This document shows positions 12,669 through 19,797 of a stretch of 21,640 nt of DNA, one piece after another. The position numbers and the translations under genes were made by a program. Every line of letters begins with the position of its first letter. Within the stretch, counting starts at the first letter, position 1. The stretch is from a virus: positions 1 through 21,640 of IMG/VR virus record IMGVR_UViG_3300044612_000754; one strand, 5' to 3'. The notes beneath the pieces were generated by a model, which was not told where the DNA came from, made no database searches, and saw only the letters and a list, made by a program, of their open reading frames with translations.

Positions 12669-13109
12669 ATGGCAATCGCTGTAGCCTTTTTATTAGTATC
12701 ACCAAATGCGAATGCGGTGGACTATAAAACAGCAGCAGCAAGAGTTCCAAAAGATCAGGTTGCTTACGCAAAATGTGTAAGCCATCATGAATCTAGAGGT
12801 AACTACAAAGCAGTAGGAGATCAGTCTTCAGCCAGAGGACGATGGCAATTCTTAGATAAGCAATGGCGACATGGTTTATCTTTTATGGTTGCAAACAGAT
12901 TAGTAGATTATGGAATGCCGAAGTCTAAGACTAAGAAGCTGGTGAAACACCTGCAATCAAAGTCCATAGATCAATGGGAACCTATCTACCAAGATGTAGG
13001 ATTTGTAGCAGCGTTGAATGCAAAATACCATTGGTCCGGTTGGACACATTGGGCAGTCAACTCAAAATGCAATGAACTAGTACCAACTCAACTAAAACGA
13101 AAGGCATAA
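12669..13109 (+). CDS. secreted lysozyme/transglycosylase-like protein
   Basis: A 146-residue protein with a hydrophobic N-terminus ending at ANA (residues 1-16), a likely signal peptide. The rest has the lysozyme-like layout of actinobacterial Rpf/transglycosylase domains: CVSHHESRGNYKAVG with candidate catalytic Glu41, then SSARGRWQFLDKQW, and a C-terminal NAKYHWSGWTHW. Cys36 and Cys134 could form a disulfide outside the cell. It would cut glycan strands of peptidoglycan. It lies far from the lysis cassette, at the head of the replication/nucleotide operon, so an early role in wall remodelling or superinfection control is conceivable. The start lacks a good ribosome site and follows the possible leader peptide. 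Confidence 0.75.
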   Translation: MAIAVAFLLVSPNANAVDYKTAAARVPKDQVAYAKCVSHHESRGNYKAVGDQSSARGRWQFLDKQWRHGLSFMVANRLVDYGMPKSKTKKLVKHLQSKSIDQWEPIYQDVGFVAALNAKYHWSGWTHWAVNSKCNELVPTQLKRKA

Positions 13110-13110
13110 A

Positions 13111-13446
13111 ATGTCAGAAACCGCCAGGGAATGGTTCGAACCAAAGCAATTATCTTTATTGGCAGATCCGATTGATGAACAGTTCAACAAGTTTCATCAT
13201 GAGAATCCACACATCTATCGTCAATTAGTTGATCTTGCTTATCAATGGAAATCAGCAGGCCACGATATTTGTTCCATTGATTTGCTAATCAACAAACTTC
13301 GATGGGAGATTGGTATCAGATCTTCGGGGGACCAATTTGCTATCTCGAATAATTATGCAAGTCGATACTCAAGACTAATTGAGGCAAACGAAAAAGGACT
13401 TGCCAACTTCTTTACCAAGAGAACCTTGAAGAGCTCATGGGACTAG
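13111..13446 (+). CDS. conserved phage protein of unknown function
   Basis: A 111-residue protein with a pattern widespread in phages: FNKFHHENPHIYRQLVDLAY, then WKSAGHDICSIDLLINKLRW, then AISNNYASRYSRLI and a final LANFFTKR. The order 'F-x-x-F-H-x-x-N-P-x-(I/V)-Y' followed by 'R-W-E' and 'N-N-Y-x-x-x-Y-x-R' is recognisable, although no function is known. The word AACCGCCAGG (13119-13128) lies in codons 3-6, overlapping coding sequence. It ends in a ten-base overlap with the nuclease gene. Confidence 0.75.
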   Translation: MSETAREWFEPKQLSLLADPIDEQFNKFHHENPHIYRQLVDLAYQWKSAGHDICSIDLLINKLRWEIGIRSSGDQFAISNNYASRYSRLIEANEKGLANFFTKRTLKSSWD

Positions 13447-14207
13447 AACGCATTGAAACAAAGCGTGGTCACAAGTATGTTCTTGACGGCCAACCTGTCA
13501 AAGGTGTTACCACTCTAATTGGATCTGGTATGCCTAAACCTGCACTTCCATATTGGAGTGCAAAACTAGTTGCAGAATATGTTTACGATAATTTTGCAAA
13601 TCTTCCTAATCTAATTAACCGTGAACGTGAAGAAGCTGTCAAGTTCTTGAAAATGATTCCTTGGAATCAAAGAGACAAAGCAGGAGCACGAGGCACGGAG
13701 ATCCATTCAATTGCTGAAACCATTATTCATGGCGGAGAAGCAGAAGTTGCTGGCGAGTTTGCTGAATATGTCAACGGCTATGTAGAATGGCTAGATCAAT
13801 GGGAAGTAATTCCTGTATTGACTGAGAAAGTTGTAGCAAACAGAGTTCACGGTTATGCTGGTACTTTTGATGCAATTCTGAAGTTTGGCAATGGTCCATT
13901 AGCTGGTAAAACCTATCTTTGTGATTGGAAAACCAGCGCTGGAGTCTATGGCGAAATGGCAATGCAAATTGCAGCATACGCAAATGCAGATTTCTATCTT
14001 GATGAAGAAGGCAATGAACAATCTTTGCCTGTTCTAGATGGTTTAGGCATTGTTCACGTATCTGTTAATGGTACAACTTTCCATGAGGTGACAGATGCAG
14101 ATCTAGCATGGGATTCTTTTCTAACTGTTATTGATTTGGCAAACAGATTAGAACACATTGAAAGTTTATTGACACAAATAGGGGGATTAAATGGACAAGC
14201 GTCTTGA
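13437..14207 (+). CDS. PD-(D/E)XK nuclease, RecB/Cas4-like
   Basis: A 256-residue nuclease with the full motif set of the RecB/Cas4 branch: RGTEIHSIAE (His90), LTEKV (Glu130), GYAGTFDAI (Asp145), LCDWKTS (Asp163, Lys165) and MQIAAYANA (Gln177, Tyr181). These enzymes process DNA ends as exonucleases. The gene directly downstream, a candidate single-strand annealing protein, suggests a lambda Exo/Bet-like recombination pair. No cluster of four Cys is seen, so it lacks the iron-sulfur site of true Cas4. Both neighbours overlap it (10 and 17 bases). Confidence 0.85.
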   Translation: MGLERIETKRGHKYVLDGQPVKGVTTLIGSGMPKPALPYWSAKLVAEYVYDNFANLPNLINREREEAVKFLKMIPWNQRDKAGARGTEIHSIAETIIHGGEAEVAGEFAEYVNGYVEWLDQWEVIPVLTEKVVANRVHGYAGTFDAILKFGNGPLAGKTYLCDWKTSAGVYGEMAMQIAAYANADFYLDEEGNEQSLPVLDGLGIVHVSVNGTTFHEVTDADLAWDSFLTVIDLANRLEHIESLLTQIGGLNGQAS

Positions 14208-14742
14208 AAATTATGTAGATGTACCTCACAGAATTAAATTATTCTATGAGAAGTATCCAGAAGGTTCATTGCAAATGGATCCTGATTTGCAGTTCCAGAC
14301 AGTTGGAGATCAAGTGATTGTAATAGGCAGAGCTTATGCTTATCGCAATCCACAAGATGAAAAACCTGGTGTTGGTACTGCTCAAGAATATTTACCTGGT
14401 AAAACTAACTTCACTCGAGGTAGTGAAATACAGAACCTTGAAACAAGTTGCTGGGGTAGAGCCATTGGCGCTTTAGGTATTGGCATCGATAAAGCAATTG
14501 CAAGCAAAGAAGAAGTAGAACTTGCAATTGAACGCAACAAACCAGATAAAGTCATGATGAAACGTGCAAATCCTGGTTTGAAGCAAATAGTAGAGTTGCT
14601 AGGAACGCAAGGCATCACGGAGAAGGATGCCATCCTAGCGGCAGTACGCGGCCTAGTAAGCCGTGAAATAAGTTCGAGTAGTGACTTAACTGATGATGAG
14701 ATTGCTCTTATCATTAAACACCTGGCGGTTGTTGAGTCATGA
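14191..14742 (+). CDS. candidate single-strand annealing/recombination protein
   Basis: A 183-residue protein with AGGGGGATTAA before its ATG. It starts YVDVPHRIKLFYEKYPEGS and has TRGSEIQNLETSCWGRAIGA then LGIGIDKAIASKEEVELA, a pattern reminiscent of ERF/Rad52-type annealing proteins common in actinophages, in which a W-G-R-A-x-x-x-L-G-I core is flanked by strands. The last 50 residues form a small helical domain (LKQIVELLGTQGITEKDAIL). Coupling to the RecB-like nuclease upstream supports a recombination role. The family call is from pattern memory and could be wrong; other ssDNA-binding functions are possible. Confidence 0.6.
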   Translation: MDKRLENYVDVPHRIKLFYEKYPEGSLQMDPDLQFQTVGDQVIVIGRAYAYRNPQDEKPGVGTAQEYLPGKTNFTRGSEIQNLETSCWGRAIGALGIGIDKAIASKEEVELAIERNKPDKVMMKRANPGLKQIVELLGTQGITEKDAILAAVRGLVSREISSSSDLTDDEIALIIKHLAVVES

Positions 14743-15164
14743 CTCGAATGTCTTGGGACAAATATGGATTGGAGATTGCGAGAGCAGCCTCCTATCGCAG
14801 TGAAGATCCATATCTAAAAGTTGGTGCATGTGTTCTACGCGGGGATAGAAGCATAATTAGCATCGGCTACAATGGGGCTGCGCCTGGCGTCACGATTCCG
14901 TGGGAGGATAGAGACGCTAGGCGTGGTTTTGTGATACACGCAGAGGTGAACGCATTGCGTTATTGCACACCAGATCAAACAAAAAATGGCTACATGTATT
15001 GTACACATCATCCATGTTCTGAATGTATAAAAGTAATTGCTAGTTACGGAATTACTTCTGTCATGTATTCTGATCTGATAGATGGAACAATTTACGATCT
15101 AGGTGCCATTGCTGAGTTAGCAAGAACATGTAACATTTCATTAAAACAGGAGGTAAAACCGTGA
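14739..15164 (+). CDS. dCMP deaminase family protein
   Basis: A 141-residue zinc-dependent deaminase. HAEVNAL (His67, Glu69) supplies a zinc ligand and the catalytic Glu, and HHPCSECIKVI (Cys93, Cys96) the other ligands. ARAASYRSEDPYLKVGACV and SIGYNGAAPG are typical of dCMP deaminases, which turn dCMP into dUMP. The ATG overlaps the preceding stop (ATGA). It opens a cluster with dUTPase/dCTPase, a small kinase and a dCMP hydroxymethylase-like gene, matching the T4 set (cd, 56, 1, 42). In such a setting it balances the dCMP and dUMP pools. Confidence 0.88.
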   Translation: MTRMSWDKYGLEIARAASYRSEDPYLKVGACVLRGDRSIISIGYNGAAPGVTIPWEDRDARRGFVIHAEVNALRYCTPDQTKNGYMYCTHHPCSECIKVIASYGITSVMYSDLIDGTIYDLGAIAELARTCNISLKQEVKP

Positions 15165-15592
15165 GTGCTTTACAAATGATTTTAGATAATCAAAGAAAAC
15201 TACAACTTAAGTCATATGGAGTAGATGTTACTGCTCTTGATGAAGAACAACGAGCTCAATACATTCGTGACATGTCCTTGGCTTTAACAGATGAATTGCA
15301 TGAAGCATTGAATGAAACTGGTTGGAAACCATGGGCTACAAGTCGGCATTTCAATCGTGCTGCTTTTGTAGGCGAAATGATAGATGTGCTCCATTTCTGG
15401 GCTAATTTAGTCTTAGTTGCAGGTGTTAATGAACAGTCCATTCTAGATCTTTACTTTGAAAAGGCAGATAAAAATGCTAAACGCCAACTTTTAGGTTACG
15501 ATGGCGTAGAAGGTAAGTGCAAAACCTGTGGACGAGCATTTGATGACGCGGCTGTTCTATGTACTCCAATTGCTTGTGAGCACATAGAATGA
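15161..15592 (+). CDS. dimeric all-alpha dUTPase/dCTPase with C-terminal zinc ribbon
   Basis: A 143-residue protein starting at GTG 15161, with AGGAGG seven bases upstream. LTDELHEALNETGWKPW (Glu45, Glu48) and GEMIDVLHFWANL (Glu72, Asp75) are the metal-binding motifs of the all-alpha dUTPase_2/MazG superfamily; KADKNAKRQLLGYDG completes the family pattern. It hydrolyses dUTP, and in some relatives dCTP, to the monophosphate. Residues about 119-139 add CKTCG and further Cys, a small zinc ribbon uncommon in this family as far as I know. If it also acts on dCTP it would play the role of T4 gp56: keep plain dCTP out of DNA and feed dCMP to the hydroxymethylase. Confidence 0.82.
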   Translation: MSALQMILDNQRKLQLKSYGVDVTALDEEQRAQYIRDMSLALTDELHEALNETGWKPWATSRHFNRAAFVGEMIDVLHFWANLVLVAGVNEQSILDLYFEKADKNAKRQLLGYDGVEGKCKTCGRAFDDAAVLCTPIACEHIE

Positions 15593-16623
15593 AATACGTA
15601 TTAGATGATGTAGTCACCTCATTTACAGATCGAATTGCTAGTCATAGATCTGCTTGGCCAAGAATGCAGAAGTGCATGGTCGACAATGCTTTTAATACTA
15701 AATCTGAAATTGCTTTTGGCAATGACCAACTTGTCAAAGAAGGCACATGGTTAATATCAACTCCTATGGAATTCAAAGGTGAAGTCTTTAATCTATTTGG
15801 TGGGTATACTCGAGAAACTAGAGACAGAATCGCCAGAGTTTTAGATATGGATCTTGCAAATATCAAAGCTTTAGATATGCCTATCGGTGACATTGAAAGA
15901 ATTCTACGTCCACGTGCCGCAAAGACTGATTTTGATTTTACAGAATCAGAATGGACTAAGATTCGTGATCTCATGAAATGCGAAGTTATTAAACATGAAG
16001 ATCTTGTTTTGGACATTCAGCGAGTAGTTATTGGCGATTCTCATTCAATTTCTAGATACAGAGCAAACACGGTTGTTTATCGTCATGATGGTTTGACTTT
16101 ACATGGTTTAACTGAAAGAGGAATAGAACCTTACCTTCCCGATTATTTTGTACCTCATCTAGTAATTTACGCAGGAAATGTAGACATAAGACACCATTTA
16201 TGCAGACAACTAGATCCTGAAGGTTCAGCACGTAGATTAGTCAGTAATCTTAGAATGCATTTAGAACACATGCAGCAAAAAGGAAAAATAGGAACATTTG
16301 AGGTTACTGCTCCATATCCTATTGAGTTCGAAGAGCGTAAAATTCCAAAAACAGGATTCTACAAAGGCACAGCTTTTTATGGGTCTCATCCTTCACGTGA
16401 CAGGGTTCGTCAAGTTATGACCAATGAAATGAAATATCAATTTGACAATGTTCATGAGTGGCCAACAAATTGGTACATGATTGATCCAGAAGACTACGCT
16501 AAAACTTACATGGAAAAACCTGGATCTGTCCATTTATCTCCTGAATTCTATGAGTGGGACTTAGTTAATAACTATGAAAACTTTTCTCCTGAAGTATATC
16601 CAGGGAAGTTATTAGATGTCTAA
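15589..16623 (+). CDS. SGNH/GDSL-hydrolase-like protein of unknown role
   Basis: A 344-residue protein. Residues 1-140 form a domain I do not recognise (TWLISTPMEFKGEVFNLFGG near 53-72). From 145 the sequence has the block order of SGNH hydrolases: VVIGDSHS (Ser151), LVIYAGNVDIRHHL (Gly196, Asn197) and GSVHLSPEFY (His315), although the Asp normally three residues before that His is absent. SGNH enzymes are esterases or acyl transferases. It sits inside the nucleotide cluster with ATGA coupling upstream and an eight-base overlap downstream, so its substrate may be a modified base or nucleotide. That link is inference. Confidence 0.6.
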   Translation: MKYVLDDVVTSFTDRIASHRSAWPRMQKCMVDNAFNTKSEIAFGNDQLVKEGTWLISTPMEFKGEVFNLFGGYTRETRDRIARVLDMDLANIKALDMPIGDIERILRPRAAKTDFDFTESEWTKIRDLMKCEVIKHEDLVLDIQRVVIGDSHSISRYRANTVVYRHDGLTLHGLTERGIEPYLPDYFVPHLVIYAGNVDIRHHLCRQLDPEGSARRLVSNLRMHLEHMQQKGKIGTFEVTAPYPIEFEERKIPKTGFYKGTAFYGSHPSRDRVRQVMTNEMKYQFDNVHEWPTNWYMIDPEDYAKTYMEKPGSVHLSPEFYEWDLVNNYENFSPEVYPGKLLDV

Positions 16624-17668
16624 AATAACTGAAACTATTTATTGGGAAGACTTTAAGAAGTATTACGAGAAGGCTGTTGTTTTGCAAACAATTAACATTG
16701 CTAGTGAAAACGGTCGTGATACATCTGAAGATCTTCACGTAGATGATCCGTTGCAACATCACATCACAATCTATGACACGGTAGATCGTGAGTTTGCTGG
16801 ATTTAGTAATGCTATCCAGCAGATTTGGTATGGCAGTGACAATCCTAAAAAATGGCAAATCGATAAGCGCTTTGATAGTTACAAGTTACATCCAATGGAC
16901 TGGATGTTTCTATTCATGATTCACCGAGTAACTGGTTCAGGTGCTTCATTTTCATATGACCATGGATTTAGGAATAGCATTCTTTCTGATATGGCATTAG
17001 AAGCTGATAACATGATTCACATGCGAAACTTTGTATTGAGTCAAATGAAGTCTGGTAGACCAATATTTACTAGTATTGGTAATCAGATACCACAGTTTCC
17101 AAAGCCAAATGAGCAATATCCTCGTGGATCTCAGCTCTATATAGCAGAGTATATGCCTCATCTAGTAAAAGATTTTTATACTCATTTAAGTTACAATCCT
17201 TTGTCCATGTCAATACGAGATGGAGTAGATTGGATAAATGAATGGCACAAAGCTCAAGGTCTAAAATGCTTTCATTTTGTTATGACTGCATTTGTAATGG
17301 ACGTTGCTCAGTATTTTCCTGATTTAATAGATCCATGGAGCAGAGTTAACTATGGTTCTAATGCAATTCAAGCATTAAACTTAATATTTAAGAACGAAGG
17401 TTACAAACAAAAAGACTTTCTAGATGCCGCAATGGATCGTATTTGCGAGGAATTTAGATCTCCATATGACCCACGTGACCATCAAAGAAATCTAGGAAAA
17501 GGTTTAAGCCTAGAAGATGTTGCTTGTGACTATGTCCGATATGTTGAATGCTATGTACCAAAAGGTTATGAACATCTCAAACCATGGCAAGTGACAAACA
17601 AATCACTTATACCTCATCACACAAAACATTGGACTTACAACAAACATTTGGAGGCTCACAATGTTTAA
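16616..17668 (+). CDS. unknown helical protein in the nucleotide/DNA-modification cluster
   Basis: A 350-residue, mostly helical protein. Notable segments are SYKLHPMDWMFLFMIHRVTG then GSGASFSYDHGFRNSIL (88-123), and, in the second half, WSRVNYGSNAIQALNLIF. The compact 'HRVTGSGASF-x-x-x-H-G-F-R-N' stretch looks like an active or binding site. I do not recognise the family. Helical proteins derived from DNA glycosylases act as amino acid:DNA transferases in thymidine hypermodification pathways, and this would be a place to look for one, but no specific motif of theirs is evident. It overlaps its neighbours by eight bases on each side, so it is made together with the PLP enzyme. Confidence 0.55.
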   Translation: MSKITETIYWEDFKKYYEKAVVLQTINIASENGRDTSEDLHVDDPLQHHITIYDTVDREFAGFSNAIQQIWYGSDNPKKWQIDKRFDSYKLHPMDWMFLFMIHRVTGSGASFSYDHGFRNSILSDMALEADNMIHMRNFVLSQMKSGRPIFTSIGNQIPQFPKPNEQYPRGSQLYIAEYMPHLVKDFYTHLSYNPLSMSIRDGVDWINEWHKAQGLKCFHFVMTAFVMDVAQYFPDLIDPWSRVNYGSNAIQALNLIFKNEGYKQKDFLDAAMDRICEEFRSPYDPRDHQRNLGKGLSLEDVACDYVRYVECYVPKGYEHLKPWQVTNKSLIPHHTKHWTYNKHLEAHNV

Positions 17669-18548
17669 GATAACCACAGATTCGTCAAGTAAGTACTCAC
17701 ATCGGCATCGAGATCAGTGGTTAGATCTTGCTGGTGATTGGACTGATGAAACACAAGCACCAAATATAGGTACATTTCATGGAGCAACAATATGGGATGA
17801 TTCTGTAACTGGAGTTGGCACAAAAGGTCGATGGGGAGATCTATTAGTTAAAACTATGGAATCAGATCATTTAGTTTATGTACAACCAAGAGTAGGTTGG
17901 GCAGGAGTTTCGTTAGCTGCTCTTGCAAAGAAATATAACAAAAAGTTAACATTGTTTATGCCTTCCTCAAAAGTGGTCAGTGACCATCAATTAGTTTGCA
18001 TTGAAAGAGGAGCAAATCCAATCTTTCGAAGAATTGCAGCAATGCCAGTTCTCAACAAATATGCCAAAGATTGGGCAGAACAAAATAATGCTCAATTTGT
18101 GCCATTTGGTTTAGATCATCCCCTAGTTGTTGCGGCTGGAGTTAAATCTACAATCCAACAATGGGGAGACCGAGATGAACCAAGAGATGTTGTATCAGTT
18201 ATTAGTACAGGAGTTCTCACGAGAACTCTCCAAATTGCTTGGCCAAATGCAACATTCCACGGAATTGCAGTTGCAAGAAACCTACATCCAGGAGAGATCG
18301 GAAGAGCGGACGTTACAACTTACCATAAAGCTTTCAGAGAAAAAGCTGAGTATGCAGACAAAATCAATGAGGAAATTAACTCCGCACCAACATACGATTG
18401 CAAAGGTCTAGAGAGATTTATGTTGGACAAAACAGCTGCTCCTAAAACACCTTCTACTTTATTGTGGAATGTAGCAGGTGACGTAAAACCAGTTACAATG
18501 GTCCATTCACAAGTCGATAGTTTTAGAGAATGGGGTGAGTTTAGATGA
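17661..18548 (+). CDS. PLP-dependent enzyme, fold type II (TrpB/ACC deaminase-like)
   Basis: A 295-residue protein with the layout of fold type II PLP enzymes such as ACC deaminase, cysteine synthase and threonine synthase. GVGTKGRWGDLLV holds the likely Schiff-base lysine (Lys55), similar to the GNKxRKLEYL of ACC deaminases. YVQPRVGWAGVSLAALAKK (73-91) fits the helix and loop after it, KLTLFMPSS the next strand, and VISTGVLTRTL (about 195) the place of the phosphate-binding glycine loop. Such enzymes rearrange amino acids by elimination or replacement. Its substrate is unknown. It lies among dCMP hydroxymethylase, kinase and SGNH-like genes, so a role in decorating a modified base is a reasonable hypothesis. 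GGAGG precedes the ATG. Confidence 0.7.
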   Translation: MFKITTDSSSKYSHRHRDQWLDLAGDWTDETQAPNIGTFHGATIWDDSVTGVGTKGRWGDLLVKTMESDHLVYVQPRVGWAGVSLAALAKKYNKKLTLFMPSSKVVSDHQLVCIERGANPIFRRIAAMPVLNKYAKDWAEQNNAQFVPFGLDHPLVVAAGVKSTIQQWGDRDEPRDVVSVISTGVLTRTLQIAWPNATFHGIAVARNLHPGEIGRADVTTYHKAFREKAEYADKINEEINSAPTYDCKGLERFMLDKTAAPKTPSTLLWNVAGDVKPVTMVHSQVDSFREWGEFR

Positions 18549-18988
18549 TTACAATCATCGAAGGTTCTGATGGAACAGGTAAAACAACTTACGCTCAAAA
18601 ATTAACTGAACGATACAATGCACAATATTTACATGCTCAACAACCTAGAACAAGGTTATGGTCAGATGAATACATTCGACCGTTAACTTCTAGCAACATG
18701 GTTTTAGATCGATGGCATTTAGGTGAAGTTGTATGGCCAAAAATCTATGGAAGAGTATCATTGTTTGATGAAACAACATTTGATTATTGCAATTGGGAAC
18801 TTGCTAAACTAGGAGCTAGGTTAATCCTATTAACAAGATCAGAAGATGCGATAGCTGAAGAATTGTTAAGACGGGGTGAAGAACTAGAGATTGATTTTGT
18901 TCTACACTCAAGATCTTTATTTGTAGAAGCTTTTAGACAAGTAAAATATTTAGACAAAACAATAATCCATAGTGAGGTGGTCAGGTAA
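18545..18988 (+). CDS. small P-loop kinase, dNMP or hydroxymethylated-base kinase
   Basis: A 147-residue P-loop kinase. EGSDGTGKTTYA (Walker A, Lys13) starts the fold, VLDRWHLGE (Asp55, Arg56) resembles the thymidylate-kinase DR motif, and RRGEE (109-113) is a short lid. At 147 residues it is smaller than bacterial Tmk. It overlaps the PLP gene (ATGA) and the hydroxymethylase-like gene (TAATG). It could phosphorylate 5-hydroxymethyl-dCMP, as T4 gp1 does, or phosphorylate hydroxymethyl groups in DNA as in thymidine hypermodification, or simply be a dTMP kinase. Sequence alone does not decide. Confidence 0.78.
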   Translation: MITIIEGSDGTGKTTYAQKLTERYNAQYLHAQQPRTRLWSDEYIRPLTSSNMVLDRWHLGEVVWPKIYGRVSLFDETTFDYCNWELAKLGARLILLTRSEDAIAEELLRRGEELEIDFVLHSRSLFVEAFRQVKYLDKTIIHSEVVR

Positions 18989-19797
18989 TGCATATAATTA
19001 CAGAAAATCCAAGCGAAGCTTTAGAGTTAGCAACTCAATACGTAATTGAGCATGGTGAAGCAATATCTCCTCGTGGTATGGTCACTAGAGAGCTGCTTAA
19101 CGTCACTTTACAAGTTGAAAAACCATGGAACATACCTGTATCTATGGAAAACCGCAAACTTAACCACAATATTGGTATCAAAGAAGCATTACAACTTGTT
19201 GGACAAGTTACTGATCCAGAAGCAATGACAAATACCAGTCAAGTGTTTGGAAAGTACATGGATAACGGAATACTTCATGGTGCTTATGGTCCACGTATTC
19301 ACGGTAATCTCAATAAGGTTGTAGATCAATTAAAGAAAGATTACTCTACAAGACAAGCAGTTTTGACTATATTTGACTCAAATAAAGATCTAAATGTCGA
19401 TGTAAAAGATGTTCCTTGTACATTAAACCTTCAGTACTTCATCAGAGACAATAAGTTAATTGCTAGAACAAACATGAGAAGCAATGACGTATTTTTAGGT
19501 CTTCCATATGACCTGACTCAATTTATTGCATTACAAGGTGCAATTGCCAAAGCTTTAGATATTGAAATGGGTCAATATGTACATGTTGTAGGTAGTTTAC
19601 ACATTTACGATGAACACATTCCACAAGCTCAATGGATCAAGGCATATTTTAATGGTTCATTTAAGGATTACGAACCAATGTGGACTGGAAATACAATTGG
19701 CGAGATCAGTCACACTGCTAGATCTATACTAAAAGGCAACATTCCGGATTATTTAACTCGCTTTGAAAGATTCTTGGCAGGTAAAATCAATGACTGA
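18988..19797 (+). CDS. thymidylate synthase-fold enzyme, probable dCMP hydroxymethylase
   Basis: A 269-residue enzyme. The active-site residues keep a constant offset of -2 from E. coli ThyA: Cys144 (DVPCTLNLQY), Arg164-Ser165 and Asp167 (MRSNDVFLGLP), His205 and Tyr207 (VGSLHIYDEH). ThyA Asn177, which recognises the uracil ring, is Asp175 here (LPYDLTQF). T4 dCMP hydroxymethylase has Asp at this place, and from memory its MRSNDV and NVGSLHVY segments match better than ThyA's. No Trp is found in the region of ThyA Trp80, whose loss favours hydroxymethyl transfer. Expected reaction: dCMP plus methylene-tetrahydrofolate to 5-hydroxymethyl-dCMP. A dCMP methylase is an alternative. TAATG couples it to the kinase. 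Confidence 0.8.
   Translation: MHIITENPSEALELATQYVIEHGEAISPRGMVTRELLNVTLQVEKPWNIPVSMENRKLNHNIGIKEALQLVGQVTDPEAMTNTSQVFGKYMDNGILHGAYGPRIHGNLNKVVDQLKKDYSTRQAVLTIFDSNKDLNVDVKDVPCTLNLQYFIRDNKLIARTNMRSNDVFLGLPYDLTQFIALQGAIAKALDIEMGQYVHVVGSLHIYDEHIPQAQWIKAYFNGSFKDYEPMWTGNTIGEISHTARSILKGNIPDYLTRFERFLAGKIND

Noticed and set aside
13130-13145. GGTTCGAACC, like a tRNA T-arm word
   Set aside because: It is inside a well-supported coding frame and no cloverleaf stems are found around it.
14382-14714. A 110-residue minus-strand open frame
   Set aside because: Antisense shadow of the annealing-protein gene; no ribosome site, interrupts a tightly coupled operon.
15642-16016. A 124-residue minus-strand open frame
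   Set aside because: Antisense to the SGNH-like gene with no start signals and no protein-like pattern.
18988-19797. Plain thymidylate synthase (ThyA) label
   Set aside because: The fold is right, but Asp175 replaces the uracil-reading Asn, Trp80-region tryptophans are missing and the MRSNDV and VGSLH segments look like T4 gp42.
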